Assembly (NCBI RefSeq): GCF_019679475.1
Contig: NZ_JAIEZP010000001.1
Coordinates: 2,480,001-2,544,000, forward strand
Length of the DNA stretch: 64,000 nt
Source of the DNA: Hyphomonas sediminis
GTDB taxonomy: Bacteria; Pseudomonadota; Alphaproteobacteria; Caulobacterales; Hyphomonadaceae
Direction: 5' to 3'
A program made the translations under genes and the position numbers. Below, in pieces: positions 1 through 10,500 of this stretch; within the stretch, counting starts at the first letter, position 1, and each line of letters opens with the position of its first letter. Below the pieces are notes generated by a model that saw only the letters and a list, made by a program, of their open reading frames with translations, did not search any database and was not told where the DNA came from.

Positions 1-1336
1 GCACAGTCGTCAGTGTCGAGGCCGCCAACGGCGCAGCCAGCTGCTTCAGGCTCCGGCGCACAGCCTCAAGCCGCGAGCTTCCTTTGGCCCGCCATTGGTC
101 CACATCATCAGCCACCACAATCGCATTGTCGATCAGCAGGCCAAGTGAGATGACCAGTCCGGTCACGGACATCTGGTGCAGCGGATGACCGAACACATTG
201 AACGCAATCAACACCAGCCCGACCGTCAGCGGCATCGCAAAGCCGACCACCAGCGCTGAGCGCCACCCCATCAGGAAGAACAATACCGCAAACACGATCA
301 GGCCGGACATGAGCAGGTTCTGCGCCAGCCCGTTCAGCCGCCCATTGGTGTAGACGCTCTGGTCGAACACAATCTCGGCCTTGAGGCCCGGCGGCATGGT
401 CGCGGAAAAATCATGCACGATCTGCCGCGCGCGTTCAGACCAGATATCCACCCGTTGCATTGGCGAGATATACGCCGCCACCAGAACGGAGCGGTGCCCG
501 TTCTCGAACGCCGTCTTGGTCGCCGGGTCTTGCAGGCCCTTCTCGATACGCGCCACATCGCCAAGGCGCACGGCGCTGCCATCGGGCCGCTGCAGAACGG
601 GCACTTCGGAAATTCGCGCAATATTGGTGAACTCGCCGCCCACTTCGATGCCGATCGTGCCGCCATCGGTGCGCAGGCGCCCACCGGGATTCTTCGCGTC
701 CGCCGCCAGCATGGCGTTTGCCGCCTGGCCAAAGCTCAGCCCGGCTGCAGACAGCGCCTCGGCATCCATCACCACGCGCACTTCTTCAACAGGCATCCCG
801 AAAGTCTGCGTCAGCTCCGTCGCATCGAGCCGCTGGAAACGGTCCTGCAGATCCAGCGCCATCCGCCGCATGATCGGCAGCGGCGCATCGCCTTCACCCA
901 TCCATGTCAGCGAAACAGCCATCGTGGCGGCGCCGACATATTGCCGTGTTACTTCCGGCGCAGATGTTCCGGGGGGGAATGATCGTCGTGCCTGCTCAAC
1001 CTTCTGCCGGATAAGTGTCCACGCATCGTCCACTTCGGCTGCGGTCAGCCCTTCCTCAATGTCGAGTGTCAGCTGCACCACACCGGCGCGCGAAACGGTG
1101 TCAACCTGCTTCACCTCCGGCAACTCCATCAGCGCAGCCTCCAACGGCTGCGCGACCAGTGCCTCCATTCGCTCCGAATCTGCGCCGGGTAGAACTGCGA
1201 CAACGGTTCCGAAACGTTCGACCAGTGTCGGGTCTTCCTGCCTCGGCAGGGTCATCAAAGCGCCCAGTCCGCCCAGCAGGATCACAAGGATCGTCAGGAT
1301 CGTCAGGCGCGGATTTTTGAAGAATAGCGTGCTCAC
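1..1336 (-). CDS. RND efflux transporter permease subunit (partial, C-terminal part outside window)
   Basis: Inner-membrane proton-driven RND pump subunit that would export drugs or other toxic compounds together with the adjacent adaptor. Reading back from a GTG at 1336 gives an open frame of 445 codons that runs off the window start. It begins MSTLFFKNPRLTILTIL (first membrane segment), followed by a periplasmic porter region and a hydrophobic cluster around residues 340-420 (LLMSGLIVFAVLFFLMGWR, then LLIDNAIVVADDV, the TM4 acidic motif). Complete family members are about 1,030 residues, so less than half is visible. A purine-rich GGGGGAG precedes the GTG, and the adaptor gene stops 18 bases upstream. 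The substrate cannot be told from this part. Confidence 0.9.
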   Translation of the reverse strand, partial: MSTLFFKNPRLTILTILVILLGGLGALMTLPRQEDPTLVERFGTVVAVLPGADSERMEALVAQPLEAALMELPEVKQVDTVSRAGVVQLTLDIEEGLTAAEVDDAWTLIRQKVEQARRSFPPGTSAPEVTRQYVGAATMAVSLTWMGEGDAPLPIMRRMALDLQDRFQRLDATELTQTFGMPVEEVRVVMDAEALSAAGLSFGQAANAMLAADAKNPGGRLRTDGGTIGIEVGGEFTNIARISEVPVLQRPDGSAVRLGDVARIEKGLQDPATKTAFENGHRSVLVAAYISPMQRVDIWSERARQIVHDFSATMPPGLKAEIVFDQSVYTNGRLNGLAQNLLMSGLIVFAVLFFLMGWRSALVVGFAMPLTVGLVLIAFNVFGHPLHQMSVTGLVISLGLLIDNAIVVADDVDQWRAKGSSRLEAVRRSLKQLAAPLAASTLTTV

Positions 1337-1354
1337 CCCCAGCTCCCCCGCGCG

Positions 1355-2542
1355 TCAGCCGCCATTCACCGTTTCGGCGCTTTGCGCCTCTCGCGGCAAA
1401 ACGGGCATCCCTGGCGTGACGCGCTGAAGGCCGTCCACGATGATGCGCTCGCCCGGCTCAATCGGCCCGCGCACGAATGCCTTGTCGCCTGCGGGATACA
1501 CCATCTCCACAAGTCTCGGCTGCGCGCGCCATCCATCGCCTTCGGCCACAACGGCATATACGGTCCACATGCCGCGATTGGCACTCGCCAGCGCCTTCAA
1601 CGGCACCCAGAACCCTTTCTCTTCCAGCTTCCGCTCCATCTGCAGACGCACGATGGAGCCTGCCGGAACGCCGCTCGCCGCGGGGATCTCGAACACCGCC
1701 GCCACGGTCCGCTGCGTGGCGTCCACCACGCCGGTCACATTGCGCAGCACCGCGTCCACAGGCCCAATCTCTGCTTCCAGCGTGTAGACATTGCCCGCCA
1801 CAAGTTCAGGAACGATCCGCGCGGGAACGCCAATGCGCGCCTCCAGGTCTCCGGCCTCCACAAGTTCCAGAATGGATTGCGCCGGGCCGGCAATGGTGCC
1901 TTCATCGGCAAAGCGCGAAACGATCACCCCGTCATAGGGCGCCGCGATGCTGGCAAGGTCGATCTGCACGCGGAGCGTATCTGCCTGCGCCCGCGCCGCT
2001 TCCACGCGCGCCATCGCGGTGGCTGCCTGCGCGACCGCCTCGTCCACGCGCTGCTGCGAAACATGGCCTTGCGCCATCAGGGCGCGCTGCCGGTCTGCCG
2101 TATCCAGCGCCAGCTTGTGCCCGGCGCGCGCTTCTTCCACCACCGCCTGCGCAGAGGCGAGCTGCGCGCCAAGGCCGCGCGTGTCCAGCCGCGCCAGCGT
2201 TTGCCCGGCTTTCACCCGGTCGCCCACGCGCACGCCAATCATGTCGATCCGCCCGCCTGTCTGAAAGCCCAGCCGGCTCGTCCGCCGCGCTTCGGCAAGT
2301 CCGGTGTAAAGTTCTTCCACGTCCAGCTGGTCGAGATACTTCACCTCAACCACGCTCACTGTCAGCGGCTCTGGCTCCACGGTCGCAATCTTCGGCCCTT
2401 CCGCACTGCGCAGCGTCCACGCCGCCGCGCCCAGTCCCGCCAGAACAATCGCCAGCAGGAACAGGAACAACAGCCCCTTCAGAAAGGTCGGGCGGCGACG
2501 GCGGCCAGTTTCGGCTTCTTCGTAGTCTGTTTCAGTCGTCAT
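1355..2542 (-). CDS. RND efflux periplasmic adaptor (membrane fusion protein, HlyD/AcrA type)
   Basis: Periplasmic adaptor linking the RND permease to an outer-membrane channel. The 395-residue protein has a cytoplasmic Arg-rich tail, one membrane anchor near residues 20-45 (FLKGLLFLFLLAIVLAGLG), split lipoyl halves (GDRVKAGQTLARLD; later IAAPYDGVIVSRFADEG), an Ala/Gln-rich coiled-coil hairpin between them, then beta-barrel and membrane-proximal domains. A start 14 codons upstream is open, but the ATG at 2542 overlaps the tetR stop as ATGA, which argues for translational coupling and this start. Operon order is tetR-adaptor-permease, with no outer-membrane factor visible. Confidence 0.92.
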   Translation of the reverse strand: MTTETDYEEAETGRRRRPTFLKGLLFLFLLAIVLAGLGAAAWTLRSAEGPKIATVEPEPLTVSVVEVKYLDQLDVEELYTGLAEARRTSRLGFQTGGRIDMIGVRVGDRVKAGQTLARLDTRGLGAQLASAQAVVEEARAGHKLALDTADRQRALMAQGHVSQQRVDEAVAQAATAMARVEAARAQADTLRVQIDLASIAAPYDGVIVSRFADEGTIAGPAQSILELVEAGDLEARIGVPARIVPELVAGNVYTLEAEIGPVDAVLRNVTGVVDATQRTVAAVFEIPAASGVPAGSIVRLQMERKLEEKGFWVPLKALASANRGMWTVYAVVAEGDGWRAQPRLVEMVYPAGDKAFVRGPIEPGERIIVDGLQRVTPGMPVLPREAQSAETVNGG

Positions 2543-3249
2543 TGGTCGTGCCCGGATAAAGCTGGCGATACAGGGGTGGTACAAAGGCTGCGAAACAGCA
2601 GCCCGGAATGGAACTGGATGAACTCATCCATATTCAACGCCCGATCTGGTGTCGGAAGTATTACGGGAAAGCCCGGCGCATGGATGAGAAGCATCGCCAC
2701 GCCGTGCATGGAGGCCCAGAGCGATTTGGCCGCGACGAACGGGTCGAACGCCGCGTCGAACGCGCCCAGCGCCTGCCCTTCGCGCACCAGTCCCACAACG
2801 ATCATGAAGGCCTGGCCCTTATTGCTTTTTTCAAAGTCCTCCCAGCAGGGCGCCGGATCGGCCAGCGCGTCGCGTTCGCTGGTGGAGGAGAATGCCGCCG
2901 CATAATGATGCGGACGCGCAATTGCAGTTTCCACATATCTGGCAAAGCTTAACCTGGCCCGCTCTTCAAATGGCAGGGCCTGCAACGACGCCCGGTCCAC
3001 TGTCGACATCAGGCGTTCGAAGAACGACTCCTTCAATTCGTCCAGCAGCTCTTCCTTGGAGCCGAAATATTTGTAGATCGCCGCAGGCGAATAATCGATT
3101 TCATCGGCCAGCCGGCGAATGGAAAGCCCGGTTTCACCTTCCTGCGAAAACACGCGCTCGGCCGCGTCCAGAATCGCTGTGCGCACCCGTTGGCGGCGGC
3201 GTTCTGCGGGGCTTTCTTCCGGATGTGTATGGGAATCCAAGGTCGCCAC
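2539..3249 (-). CDS. TetR/AcrR-family transcriptional repressor
   Basis: Probable local repressor of the RND operon it heads. The N-terminal winged region, residues about 20-70, holds the TetR helix-turn-helix (RTAILDAAERVFSQEG, LSIRRLADEI, SPAAIYKYFGSKEELL). The remaining 160 residues form the ligand-binding/dimer domain, which is not family-specific. A WHG-like C-terminal domain is possible because the segment has AKSLWASMHGVAML. The start is GTG with a poor ribosome site, so the true start is uncertain. Palindromes 11-34 bases upstream are likely its operators, suggesting autoregulation. Confidence 0.93.
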   Translation of the reverse strand: MATLDSHTHPEESPAERRRQRVRTAILDAAERVFSQEGETGLSIRRLADEIDYSPAAIYKYFGSKEELLDELKESFFERLMSTVDRASLQALPFEERARLSFARYVETAIARPHHYAAAFSSTSERDALADPAPCWEDFEKSNKGQAFMIVVGLVREGQALGAFDAAFDPFVAAKSLWASMHGVAMLLIHAPGFPVILPTPDRALNMDEFIQFHSGLLFRSLCTTPVSPALSGHDQ

Positions 3250-3259
3250 CTTAACGTGC

Positions 3260-3283
3260 GTTCAATTAGTGAACACTGTTTAC
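3260..3283. promoter_or_regulatory. Overlapping palindromes, candidate TetR operator
   Basis: GTTCA-ATTAG-TGAAC at 3260-3274 is a perfect interrupted palindrome. It overlaps GTGAACACTGTTTAC at 3269-3283, which is symmetric at 12 of 15 positions. Both lie just upstream of the tetR start, the usual place for a TetR-family autoregulatory operator. The sequence is seen; the assignment to this regulator is inference. Confidence 0.5.
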
Positions 3284-3379
3284 TTTTTGTGGTTGTAGGC
3301 GCGTTAACGCTGGTACGCAAGCAGATCATTGGCCTGATTGAGCCTTTCCGGCGCCCGTCTGAACCGCTAATGCGGGGGC

Positions 3380-4012
3380 GTGACCAAGCTCTTCCCCAAT
3401 CCCCCGCCCGCCGGCACAGCGATGCTGCCCACACGCCCAGCGTATGACGTGCGCAGCTTCCTTGCCTTGCGCAAATCCGCCAACAAGCTGTTCCTCAGCG
3501 AGCCCGGCCCGAATGAGGATGAGCTTGCCCAGCTCCTCGAAGTCGCCGCGCGCGTGCCCGATCACCGCAAGATGAACCCCTGGCGCTTCATCGTCTTTCA
3601 GGGCGACAGCCGCCTTGAGTGCGGCAAGGAACTCGCCCGCATTGCCGGCAAGAAGCCGGGCGCTGAAGAGCGGGACGTTATGGACGCTGTCGGCCTCCTC
3701 CTGCGCGCACCGACCGTCGTCGCAGTCGTCTCCTCGCCCACCGATGATGGCCGTACGCCGGTCTGGGAACAGGAACTCTCCGCCGGGGCGCTCTGCTACA
3801 ACCTGCTGCTGGCCGCAAACGCCTGCGGCTGGGGCGGTGTCTGGTTGTCGGAATGGATCGCCTTCGACAAGGAAGTCGATGCCCTTCTCGGCCTTCGTGA
3901 GAATGAGCGCCTCGCCGGTTACATCTATCTCGGAACCGCGACCGCCCATCCGCAGGAACGTATTCGCCCCGAGATGTCCGGGCTCGTGACGAAGTGGACC
4001 AAGCCGGACTGA
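3380..4012 (+). CDS. Nitroreductase family protein (YdjA-like)
   Basis: FMN-dependent NAD(P)H oxidoreductase of the small single-domain nitroreductase group. The 210-residue product opens with the family pattern SFLALRKSANKLF and has ARVPDHRKMNPWRFIVFQG, close to the APDHKSMQPWRF signature of YdjA-type enzymes. A central GALCYNLLLAANACGWGGVWLS segment contributes to flavin and dimer contacts, and the protein ends in a Pro-Glu-rich tail typical of the fold. The physiological substrate is unknown for most members. The start used is GTG at 3380; an in-frame ATG at 3422 (MLPTRPAYDVRS) is equally possible because neither has a clear ribosome site. Confidence 0.85.
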   Translation: MTKLFPNPPPAGTAMLPTRPAYDVRSFLALRKSANKLFLSEPGPNEDELAQLLEVAARVPDHRKMNPWRFIVFQGDSRLECGKELARIAGKKPGAEERDVMDAVGLLLRAPTVVAVVSSPTDDGRTPVWEQELSAGALCYNLLLAANACGWGGVWLSEWIAFDKEVDALLGLRENERLAGYIYLGTATAHPQERIRPEMSGLVTKWTKPD

Positions 4013-4086
4013 AAGCGGCACCAATCTGCCGCTTTCAGTATCCAGGAGGCCTCAAACGTCCTCAAAAGTACACGGTTTGATACGCT

Positions 4087-4554
4087 TCAGCCGCGTCCGC
4101 GATACGACGCAACACCCGTCTCCGGCACGTAGAGCCCCTTCGGCACGTCGCCCGACTGCCAGAACACGTCGATCGGAATACCCCCGCGCGGATACCAGTA
4201 TCCGGAGATCCGCAGCCAGGTCGCCTCGGTGAACTCGAAGATTTTTTTTCCAATGGAAACAGTGCATTCCTCATGGAAGGCACCATGGTTGCGGAAGCTC
4301 GTGAGATACATCTTCAGGCTTTTGGATTCGACCAGCCACTCACCCGGCGCATAGTCGATCACCAGATGCGCAAAGTCCGGCTGCCCCGTCACCGGACACA
4401 GCGAGGTAAATTCCGGAGCCACAAACCTGGTAAGATACAAGGTGTTAGCATGTGGATTACGGACACGCTCCAGCTCCGCCTCGTCAGGGTTCTGCGGTTG
4501 CGCGGTTTGCCGGCCAAGCTGGCCGAGGTTCTGATAGATAGGATTGTCAGCCAT
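4087..4554 (-). CDS. queF: NADPH-dependent 7-cyano-7-deazaguanine reductase QueF
   Basis: Reduces preQ0 to preQ1 in queuosine synthesis, using NADPH in the cytosol. At 155 residues it is the short, unimodular QueF type. Visible motifs are the catalytic Cys in [12 protein letters not shown], the QueF signature [20 protein letters not shown] (substrate Glu and NADPH-binding segment), and the [19 protein letters not shown] end. It overlaps the 3' end of the upstream antiporter gene by 8 bases, so the two are probably cotranscribed, although no functional link is evident. I see no preQ1 riboswitch upstream. Confidence 0.95.
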   Translation of the reverse strand: MADNPIYQNLGQLGRQTAQPQNPDEAELERVRNPHANTLYLTRFVAPEFTSLCPVTGQPDFAHLVIDYAPGEWLVESKSLKMYLTSFRNHGAFHEECTVSIGKKIFEFTEATWLRISGYWYPRGGIPIDVFWQSGDVPKGLYVPETGVASYRGRG

Positions 4555-5566
4555 TGGATAGGATCGCCGGTACTGGGATGAGGTCGAAAGTCAGGCCCAT
4601 ATAGAGCACGTATCCCAGAAGCAGAACTGCCCCTTCCCAGCGCGCAATCTTGCGCCCCGTCAGCGAGAACAGCAGCAGCAGCCCGACAGACAGCACCAGC
4701 GTGCCAACATCCATGGTCGACATGATGCTCGCCGACCCGGCACTGGACATTGCTTCCGCACCGGCATCCCCGCGTACACTGAACGGCGAAATGAGTGCTG
4801 TAAGGCCCAAAATACCCAAAATATTGAACAGGTTGGATCCGATAACATTGCCCAGCGCTACGTCCGCCTTCTTGCGGAACGCCGCAACAACAGAGGTTGC
4901 CAACTCTGGCAGGCTGGTCCCGATGGCCACGATGGTGAGGCCAATCACAGTTTCACTGATACCAACCGATCTGGCCAGCGTCACCGCGCCCTCAACGAGC
5001 AGGTTCGCGCCAATGACGACGCCAATCAGCCCCCCGATCGCGATCAGGATACCCAAGCCTAGCCCGTAATGAACCTCAACGATCTCGCCCTCGCCTTCAT
5101 GCATGTGGGCCGTCGCATCCTGGCGCTTCTTGTCGAGGATAATCGACAGCGTGAGATAGCCGATCAGCATTGCAACCAGCAGGAAGCCGGTCAAACGGCC
5201 GAACAGGTCAAACCATAAAAGGCCGCACAGGATCGCCGTTGCCAGCGCCATGAAAGAGCCGTCCCGCAGAATGGCATTCGGGTTCACCATGATCGGCGAC
5301 AGGATCACCGCAGTTGCCAGCACCAACAACACGTTTGCGATGTTGGACCCAACGACGTTTCCGACCGCAATACCGACAGCGCCTTTATCGACCGCCTGCA
5401 GGCTGGTTACGAGCTCAGGAACAGACGTACCAAATCCGACGAGCGTCAGACCGATCACCAGTTCAGAAATATTGAGTTTTCGGGCAACACTAACTGATCC
5501 GCGGACCAGCGCTTCGCCCCCCAGGAACAGGAGGACAAGCCCTCCGGCGATCATCAGATACATCAT
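4547..5566 (-). CDS. Calcium/sodium antiporter (CaCA family, YrbG-like)
   Basis: Inner-membrane cation exchanger, probably Na+/Ca2+ or K+-dependent Na+/Ca2+. The 339 residues form about ten membrane segments as two homologous halves, each with an alpha repeat: [15 protein letters not shown] ... [17 protein letters not shown] in the first half and [15 protein letters not shown] ... [16 protein letters not shown] in the second. The acidic residue of G(T)SxPE in each repeat is the ion ligand in the family. A hydrophilic loop with [13 protein letters not shown] lies between the halves. ATGs at 5566 and 5563 are adjacent and the ribosome site is weak. Confidence 0.93.
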   Translation of the reverse strand: MMYLMIAGGLVLLFLGGEALVRGSVSVARKLNISELVIGLTLVGFGTSVPELVTSLQAVDKGAVGIAVGNVVGSNIANVLLVLATAVILSPIMVNPNAILRDGSFMALATAILCGLLWFDLFGRLTGFLLVAMLIGYLTLSIILDKKRQDATAHMHEGEGEIVEVHYGLGLGILIAIGGLIGVVIGANLLVEGAVTLARSVGISETVIGLTIVAIGTSLPELATSVVAAFRKKADVALGNVIGSNLFNILGILGLTALISPFSVRGDAGAEAMSSAGSASIMSTMDVGTLVLSVGLLLLFSLTGRKIARWEGAVLLLGYVLYMGLTFDLIPVPAILSNG

Positions 5567-5752
5567 GTAAAGTTAATCCCGCTGAAATCCGGAGCTTATA
5601 CGATTCCCCGCTTCAGGATTACAATCCGACGCGGACACTCGCCTCACAGGGGCAGTACCACAGCGGTACATCAACGCTTCATGTTTCCTTTAGGATAGAT
5701 GGGCCAGTTCTTGCAGGACTTTGGAGCAGCAGAACGCTGAACACCGGTAACT

Positions 5753-7573
5753 ATGAAGCGCATAGCGTTGAATTCGGGATTTGATCGCCTCCGGCCGATT
5801 GCCGGCGCGTGCCTTCTGGGCGCGGTGACCGCCTGTGCGTCCCTGAATGGCACCCAAAATGGTACGCAGGGGACCAACGGAACCGCGTCGCAGGGAGATT
5901 TCCACCTTGTCGGCGTTCCGCCCGCACTCGCCTCTCGGGCGAATGCCCTGCTCAACACTGGCCAGCCTGCCCCGCGGTCCGTACTCGAAAAGCGGAACCG
6001 GGCCGATTCAATTGCCCGCTCGATTGAGAACCTGCTCGCATCCGAGGGATATTTCGCCGCGCAGGTCAGTGCAGAACAGCTTGCCACCATGGACACGAAC
6101 GCAGCGCTGACTGTCGATTCGGGTCCTCTCTTCACCATTTCCTCGATTACGCTCAACGGCATAGACACGGTCGACGCGGATACTCAGCGCGCCCTGGATG
6201 TTCATCTGGCAACGCTGCGCCCAGGATCGGTCGCGCGCACAGCGGATGTCGAGCGCATCGAAGCATTGATCGTCACCACGCTTCAGCAACGAGGCTATGC
6301 GTTTGCAAAGAGCCCCGGCATCGACGCACTCGCGTCTCGAGAAGAAAGCGATGTAGAGATCACCTATACGGTGACCCCTGGCCCGCTGGTGAAGCTCGGC
6401 GACCTCGTCAGCAATGACCCCTCACCGCGCGGCCAGAAAGCCATCCAGACCCTCAAAACCTGGAAGACCGGGGCAACGTATACACCCAGAACGATAGATC
6501 GCTTGCGGTCGCGCCTGCGCTCAACCGAGCTATACGAAGGTATCGGCGTTGTCGTCTCCGATGAGCCGGACGCTGACGGTTATCACACCGTCTCCCTGAC
6601 TCTCGCAGACTCAAAAAGGCGCTCTATCAGCTTCGGTGCAACAGCCTCAACCACAGAAGGCGTCGGCGCAGACGTTCAATGGGAAAAGCGCAACATCACC
6701 GGACGGGCCGACACCGTTACGGTGCGCGCAGAAGCCGCAACCCTGTCCCGCGGCCTGACGGGCACGTACGAACTTCCGAATATCGGAAAATTCGGCCGCA
6801 CCCTGACGACCGAGCTGGGCGTGCGGCAGGAGGAGACGCAAGCCTACGACCTTGATGGCGTCAAGCTCGCGGCGACCCTGTCTCAACCTTTCACTCGCCA
6901 GCTGACCCTGTCCGTCGGCGCTGCTGTTGATGCGACCCGCATCACCGATCAGAGCACCCGGATTTATCTGGGCGACCGCGATCAGGTTACCTTCTCCATT
7001 CCGGTTTCCGCAACATATACAGATGTTGGAGACCCACTGGACCCGCAGGAAGGCGTACGCGCTTTCGCCAGCGTAGAAAGCGGTATTTCGCTTGGTGACG
7101 GTACGCCTGGCTATACGCGCATGCAGATTTCCGGCGCCACATACCGCAAGATTGCTGATGATCTGGTGGCCGCCTTCCGCGCAGAGTACGGCGCATTTGC
7201 CGGTTCGAACGCCGTGCCTACAGACCGCCTGTTCTTCGCCGGTGGCGGCGGCACGGTGCGCGGGTACGAATACCAATCCCTCTCTCCAACCGACAGTCTC
7301 GGCGAATACCTTGGCGGCCGGAGCCTTTTCTCTGCATCTGCGGAACTACGCTGGCGGCGTTCCGAGCGCTTCGGTTATGCAGCCTTTGTAGATTTCGGCG
7401 CGGCAAGCGACGATCCGGGGGCTGTCTTTGGCGAATCCAAAGCTGCCGCCGGTCTTGGTATTCGCTACTATCCCGGTTTTGGCCCTATCCGGTTCGACAT
7501 CGCCGCACCGCTGAACAAGCGAGACGGCGACTCCCCGGTGCAGATTTACGTTTCCATCGGGCAGGCATTCTGA
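5753..7573 (+). CDS. tamA: TamA, Omp85-family outer-membrane assembly protein
   Basis: Outer-membrane half of the translocation and assembly module, which with TamB helps insert outer-membrane proteins and supports lipid transport. The 606-residue protein has an export signal, then about 230 residues of POTRA-type repeats (FTISSITLNGIDTVD, VKLGDLVSNDPSPRGQKAI) and a C-terminal 16-strand barrel domain (from about YEGIGVVVSDEPD) with LFFAGGGGTVRGYEYQSLSP, the conserved Omp85 loop-6 VRGY motif. It ends in Phe, as barrel proteins usually do. The signal contains GAVTAC-ASLNG, a plausible lipobox, which is unusual for a barrel. Its stop overlaps the tamB start by one base. Confidence 0.93.
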   Translation: MKRIALNSGFDRLRPIAGACLLGAVTACASLNGTQNGTQGTNGTASQGDFHLVGVPPALASRANALLNTGQPAPRSVLEKRNRADSIARSIENLLASEGYFAAQVSAEQLATMDTNAALTVDSGPLFTISSITLNGIDTVDADTQRALDVHLATLRPGSVARTADVERIEALIVTTLQQRGYAFAKSPGIDALASREESDVEITYTVTPGPLVKLGDLVSNDPSPRGQKAIQTLKTWKTGATYTPRTIDRLRSRLRSTELYEGIGVVVSDEPDADGYHTVSLTLADSKRRSISFGATASTTEGVGADVQWEKRNITGRADTVTVRAEAATLSRGLTGTYELPNIGKFGRTLTTELGVRQEETQAYDLDGVKLAATLSQPFTRQLTLSVGAAVDATRITDQSTRIYLGDRDQVTFSIPVSATYTDVGDPLDPQEGVRAFASVESGISLGDGTPGYTRMQISGATYRKIADDLVAAFRAEYGAFAGSNAVPTDRLFFAGGGGTVRGYEYQSLSPTDSLGEYLGGRSLFSASAELRWRRSERFGYAAFVDFGAASDDPGAVFGESKAAAGLGIRYYPGFGPIRFDIAAPLNKRDGDSPVQIYVSIGQAF

Positions 7574-10500
7574 TGCTGCCAACGTTCCCCCTCAAGGATT
7601 GGCGCAAACGCCACCCCTGGCTTACTGGCGCCATCCTGGCAACCGCGGGCGGCGTGGCAGCTATCAGCGCGCTGCGCATCTGGATAACGACCGACAGCGG
7701 ACGCAATTTCATCCTTTCACAGATCGACGGGATGGATGTCGCAGGCTATGGCGAACTTAAAGTCGACACGCTCAAGGGCGACCCACTGTCGGACATGACC
7801 GTGGGCAGCATCCAGGTGCGCAACGACGACGGCGTCTGGGCCGAGGCCAAAAACGTTCGCCTTCGCTGGTCGCCGCTTGGTCTCCTGACACGTAAGCTAT
7901 CGATCAGCGAACTGGATATCGACACCGTCTCAATTTACTCCCGGCCCGTGCGTGCGCCCCGCCCTCGTTCCGAAGGCGGCGGCAGCTGGCGCGTTCACAT
8001 GAACTCGCTGGTGCTGGATCAACTCGTTCTGGCCGATGGCGTCGCTGGGCCCCAGTCGACTTCCGAAATTAGCGCCCGGTTCGTCCAGCAGGACAATGGC
8101 GCCCTGGACGCCGCGCTGAGGCTTCGCCCCATTGAGGGGCGCGGCGACCGTGTAGACCTTCTGATCGTCATGACCGCGTCCCAGCGGTTCGACATCACCG
8201 TCATCGCGGACGCCCCCGCAGACGGCATCTTCGCCCACATGCTGGAACTGGCGCCAGGCTCTACTGCTCGTCTCGAAGCCAATGGCGCCGGCGATCTCGA
8301 AAATGGCGTTGCCGAAGCGCGCTTCTCCATCGACCGGGAAGACAAGGCCTATCTCTCCGGCAAGTTAGAAAACGGACAACTCAGCGCGTCTGCCAAGCTT
8401 GACGCAACTGCCCTGCCTCTCCCCAAAGCGATTACAGCGCTGCTCGGAAAATCTGCGGAAACATCGCTCAACGCCCGCCTCAATGGGGACGAAGCCCATT
8501 TCGAATTCGATGCGCTGGTCGCCGAAGGCGAGGTCCACCTTGCCGGGCTCGCAGACCTCCAAAAGCGTGAACTGATTGGCCCCGCGCATGTGCGCGCTGA
8601 CCTCGCCTCCCTGAAACCCTTTTGGCAGAATGGCGCCGGCCTAATGCTGAATGGCGAGCTTACCTATGCATCCGGTGAACCGGGCTACACGGGTGAAGTT
8701 CGTCTGATTGCGGATGAAGAATCGATCCTGCCGTTTGAGGCAGCCTCCGGAAACGTCACAGTTTCGTTGGCAGACGCTGAAATTCCGTTTTCAGGAAACC
8801 TGGAATTTCATGGCCCCTTCCCGATTGGGGATATCGCCAGCGCGGCCATTGGCCCCTCCCCGAAAGCGACCCTTTCCGGACAATTCAATGTCGCTTCGAC
8901 GAAGCTGACGATCGACGCGGCAGACATTCAACACGATAGCGGAACATTGCGCCTTGCCGGCATAGTGGATGCCGCGAGCGGCGAGATGGATCTATCAGGC
9001 AGGCTTAGCCAGTCGATCTCGCCATTCGTTCCGGGCTTTTCGGGAACGGGTGAAGGCATTGTCAGCCTCAAAGGCCCCTTCAACGCAATCGATCTGTCGA
9101 CGAACCTCTCCCTCCGGAACCTTTCAGGGCCGGACGCCATGGCAGAGCTGGTGAACGGCACGGGAACAGCATCAGCCGCGCTGCGTATTTCCGGCGGAGA
9201 GGTAACAGCGCGCATGGTGCGCCTGCGTCTGCCGGGCGTGAGCGCGGATGCGACCGGCCCCCTCGCAGGCAACGCCGGCCTGAACCTCAAGGTTACTGCC
9301 GAACAAACTGTTCCGCTCACCACGGCCGGAACAATGGTCAATCTCGGCGCCCTTCAAGCCAGCATCACTCAGCCCGGCGATACGATCCTGATTGCGGCCA
9401 ACAGCGCTGGCGGCATGCTTCAGAATGGTTCCAATACCGTTGACAACCTGGCTGTCGCGACCTCGCTGGAACAGTCGGGCAGCAATATCGATGGCCCCGT
9501 CCGGATCACCGGTTCCTATGGCGACGAGACTGTTGACCTGTCTGCCCTGCTCGAACGCAGGAGCGCTTCCACGCGGATTGACGACGTTGCCGGCTTTCTC
9601 GGCAAACTGCGGGTTTCCGGAAACGCCCTGATCGCAGATGCAGGCGGGCTGGAGGCAGACGCGCGTATCTCTGGAAGTGATTTCGTGTTTGGCGGTGTCG
9701 AATTCGGTGAAATCCTCGTCAACGCCACGCTCAATCAGGACACGGGCGAACCGCTCGTCATCGTTCTGGACGCCGACGCAAAAAACACCATCGTGTCGAA
9801 AGATACACGGTTCGACCGTATCCGGACGAACATCCGAACACAGCCCGACGGCTATGAATATACCGCCCGGTTTGAAGATGCCACGCGCGGCCGCGAAACG
9901 GACATGCAGGTCTCCGGTTCGGCGTCCCTTGAGGGTGACGCGCCAGAAGGCACACTGCGCCTGAACGGCAAGGTGTTCGGGGAAACGATTTCCACGCGCC
10001 AGGACGCAACCTGGCGCCTCGGCGAAAATCCGGAACTCAAAGCTGACCTCAGCATCCTCGGCGGCAGCATCCAGGCATCCCTCGCCACAACCGGGGCTTC
10101 GCCGCATCTGGAATTTGCGTTCGACAATGTCGACGCTGGTCCCATCCTGTCTTCCTACGGCGCGCCCGTTTCAGCTGCCCGCATCGATGGCGCAGGCAGT
10201 TTCCTGCCTTTTGGTCGATCCCCAACTGGCTCTTTCGACATCCGCACCAGCAGTCCCGTGACCGGGCTTGATGGCGCGATCGACCTCAACATCTCCGGAA
10301 AGCTGGATGCGCGCATGCTGTCGATTGATGGCAGCGCAAGCTATGGCCCGACGCTCGGCGGAAATTTCGCCCTCGCACTACCAGTAACGGCGCGCGAAAA
10401 CGAGATGGCCCGGCTGAACCGCCAGGCTGGCGTTCTCGGCAATGGTCAGTTCAAGGGTGACCTTGAAGCCATCCGCCAGATTGCGCTCGCCTACGGACAT

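Noticed and set aside
1382..2905. 507-codon open frame opposite the RND adaptor and tetR genes
   Set aside because: His/Arg-rich composition, crosses two genes with clear domains, no ribosome site.
7206..7221. CGGTTCGAACGCCG resembling a tRNA T-arm
   Set aside because: It lies inside the TamA coding frame with no acceptor stem or anticodon arm around it.
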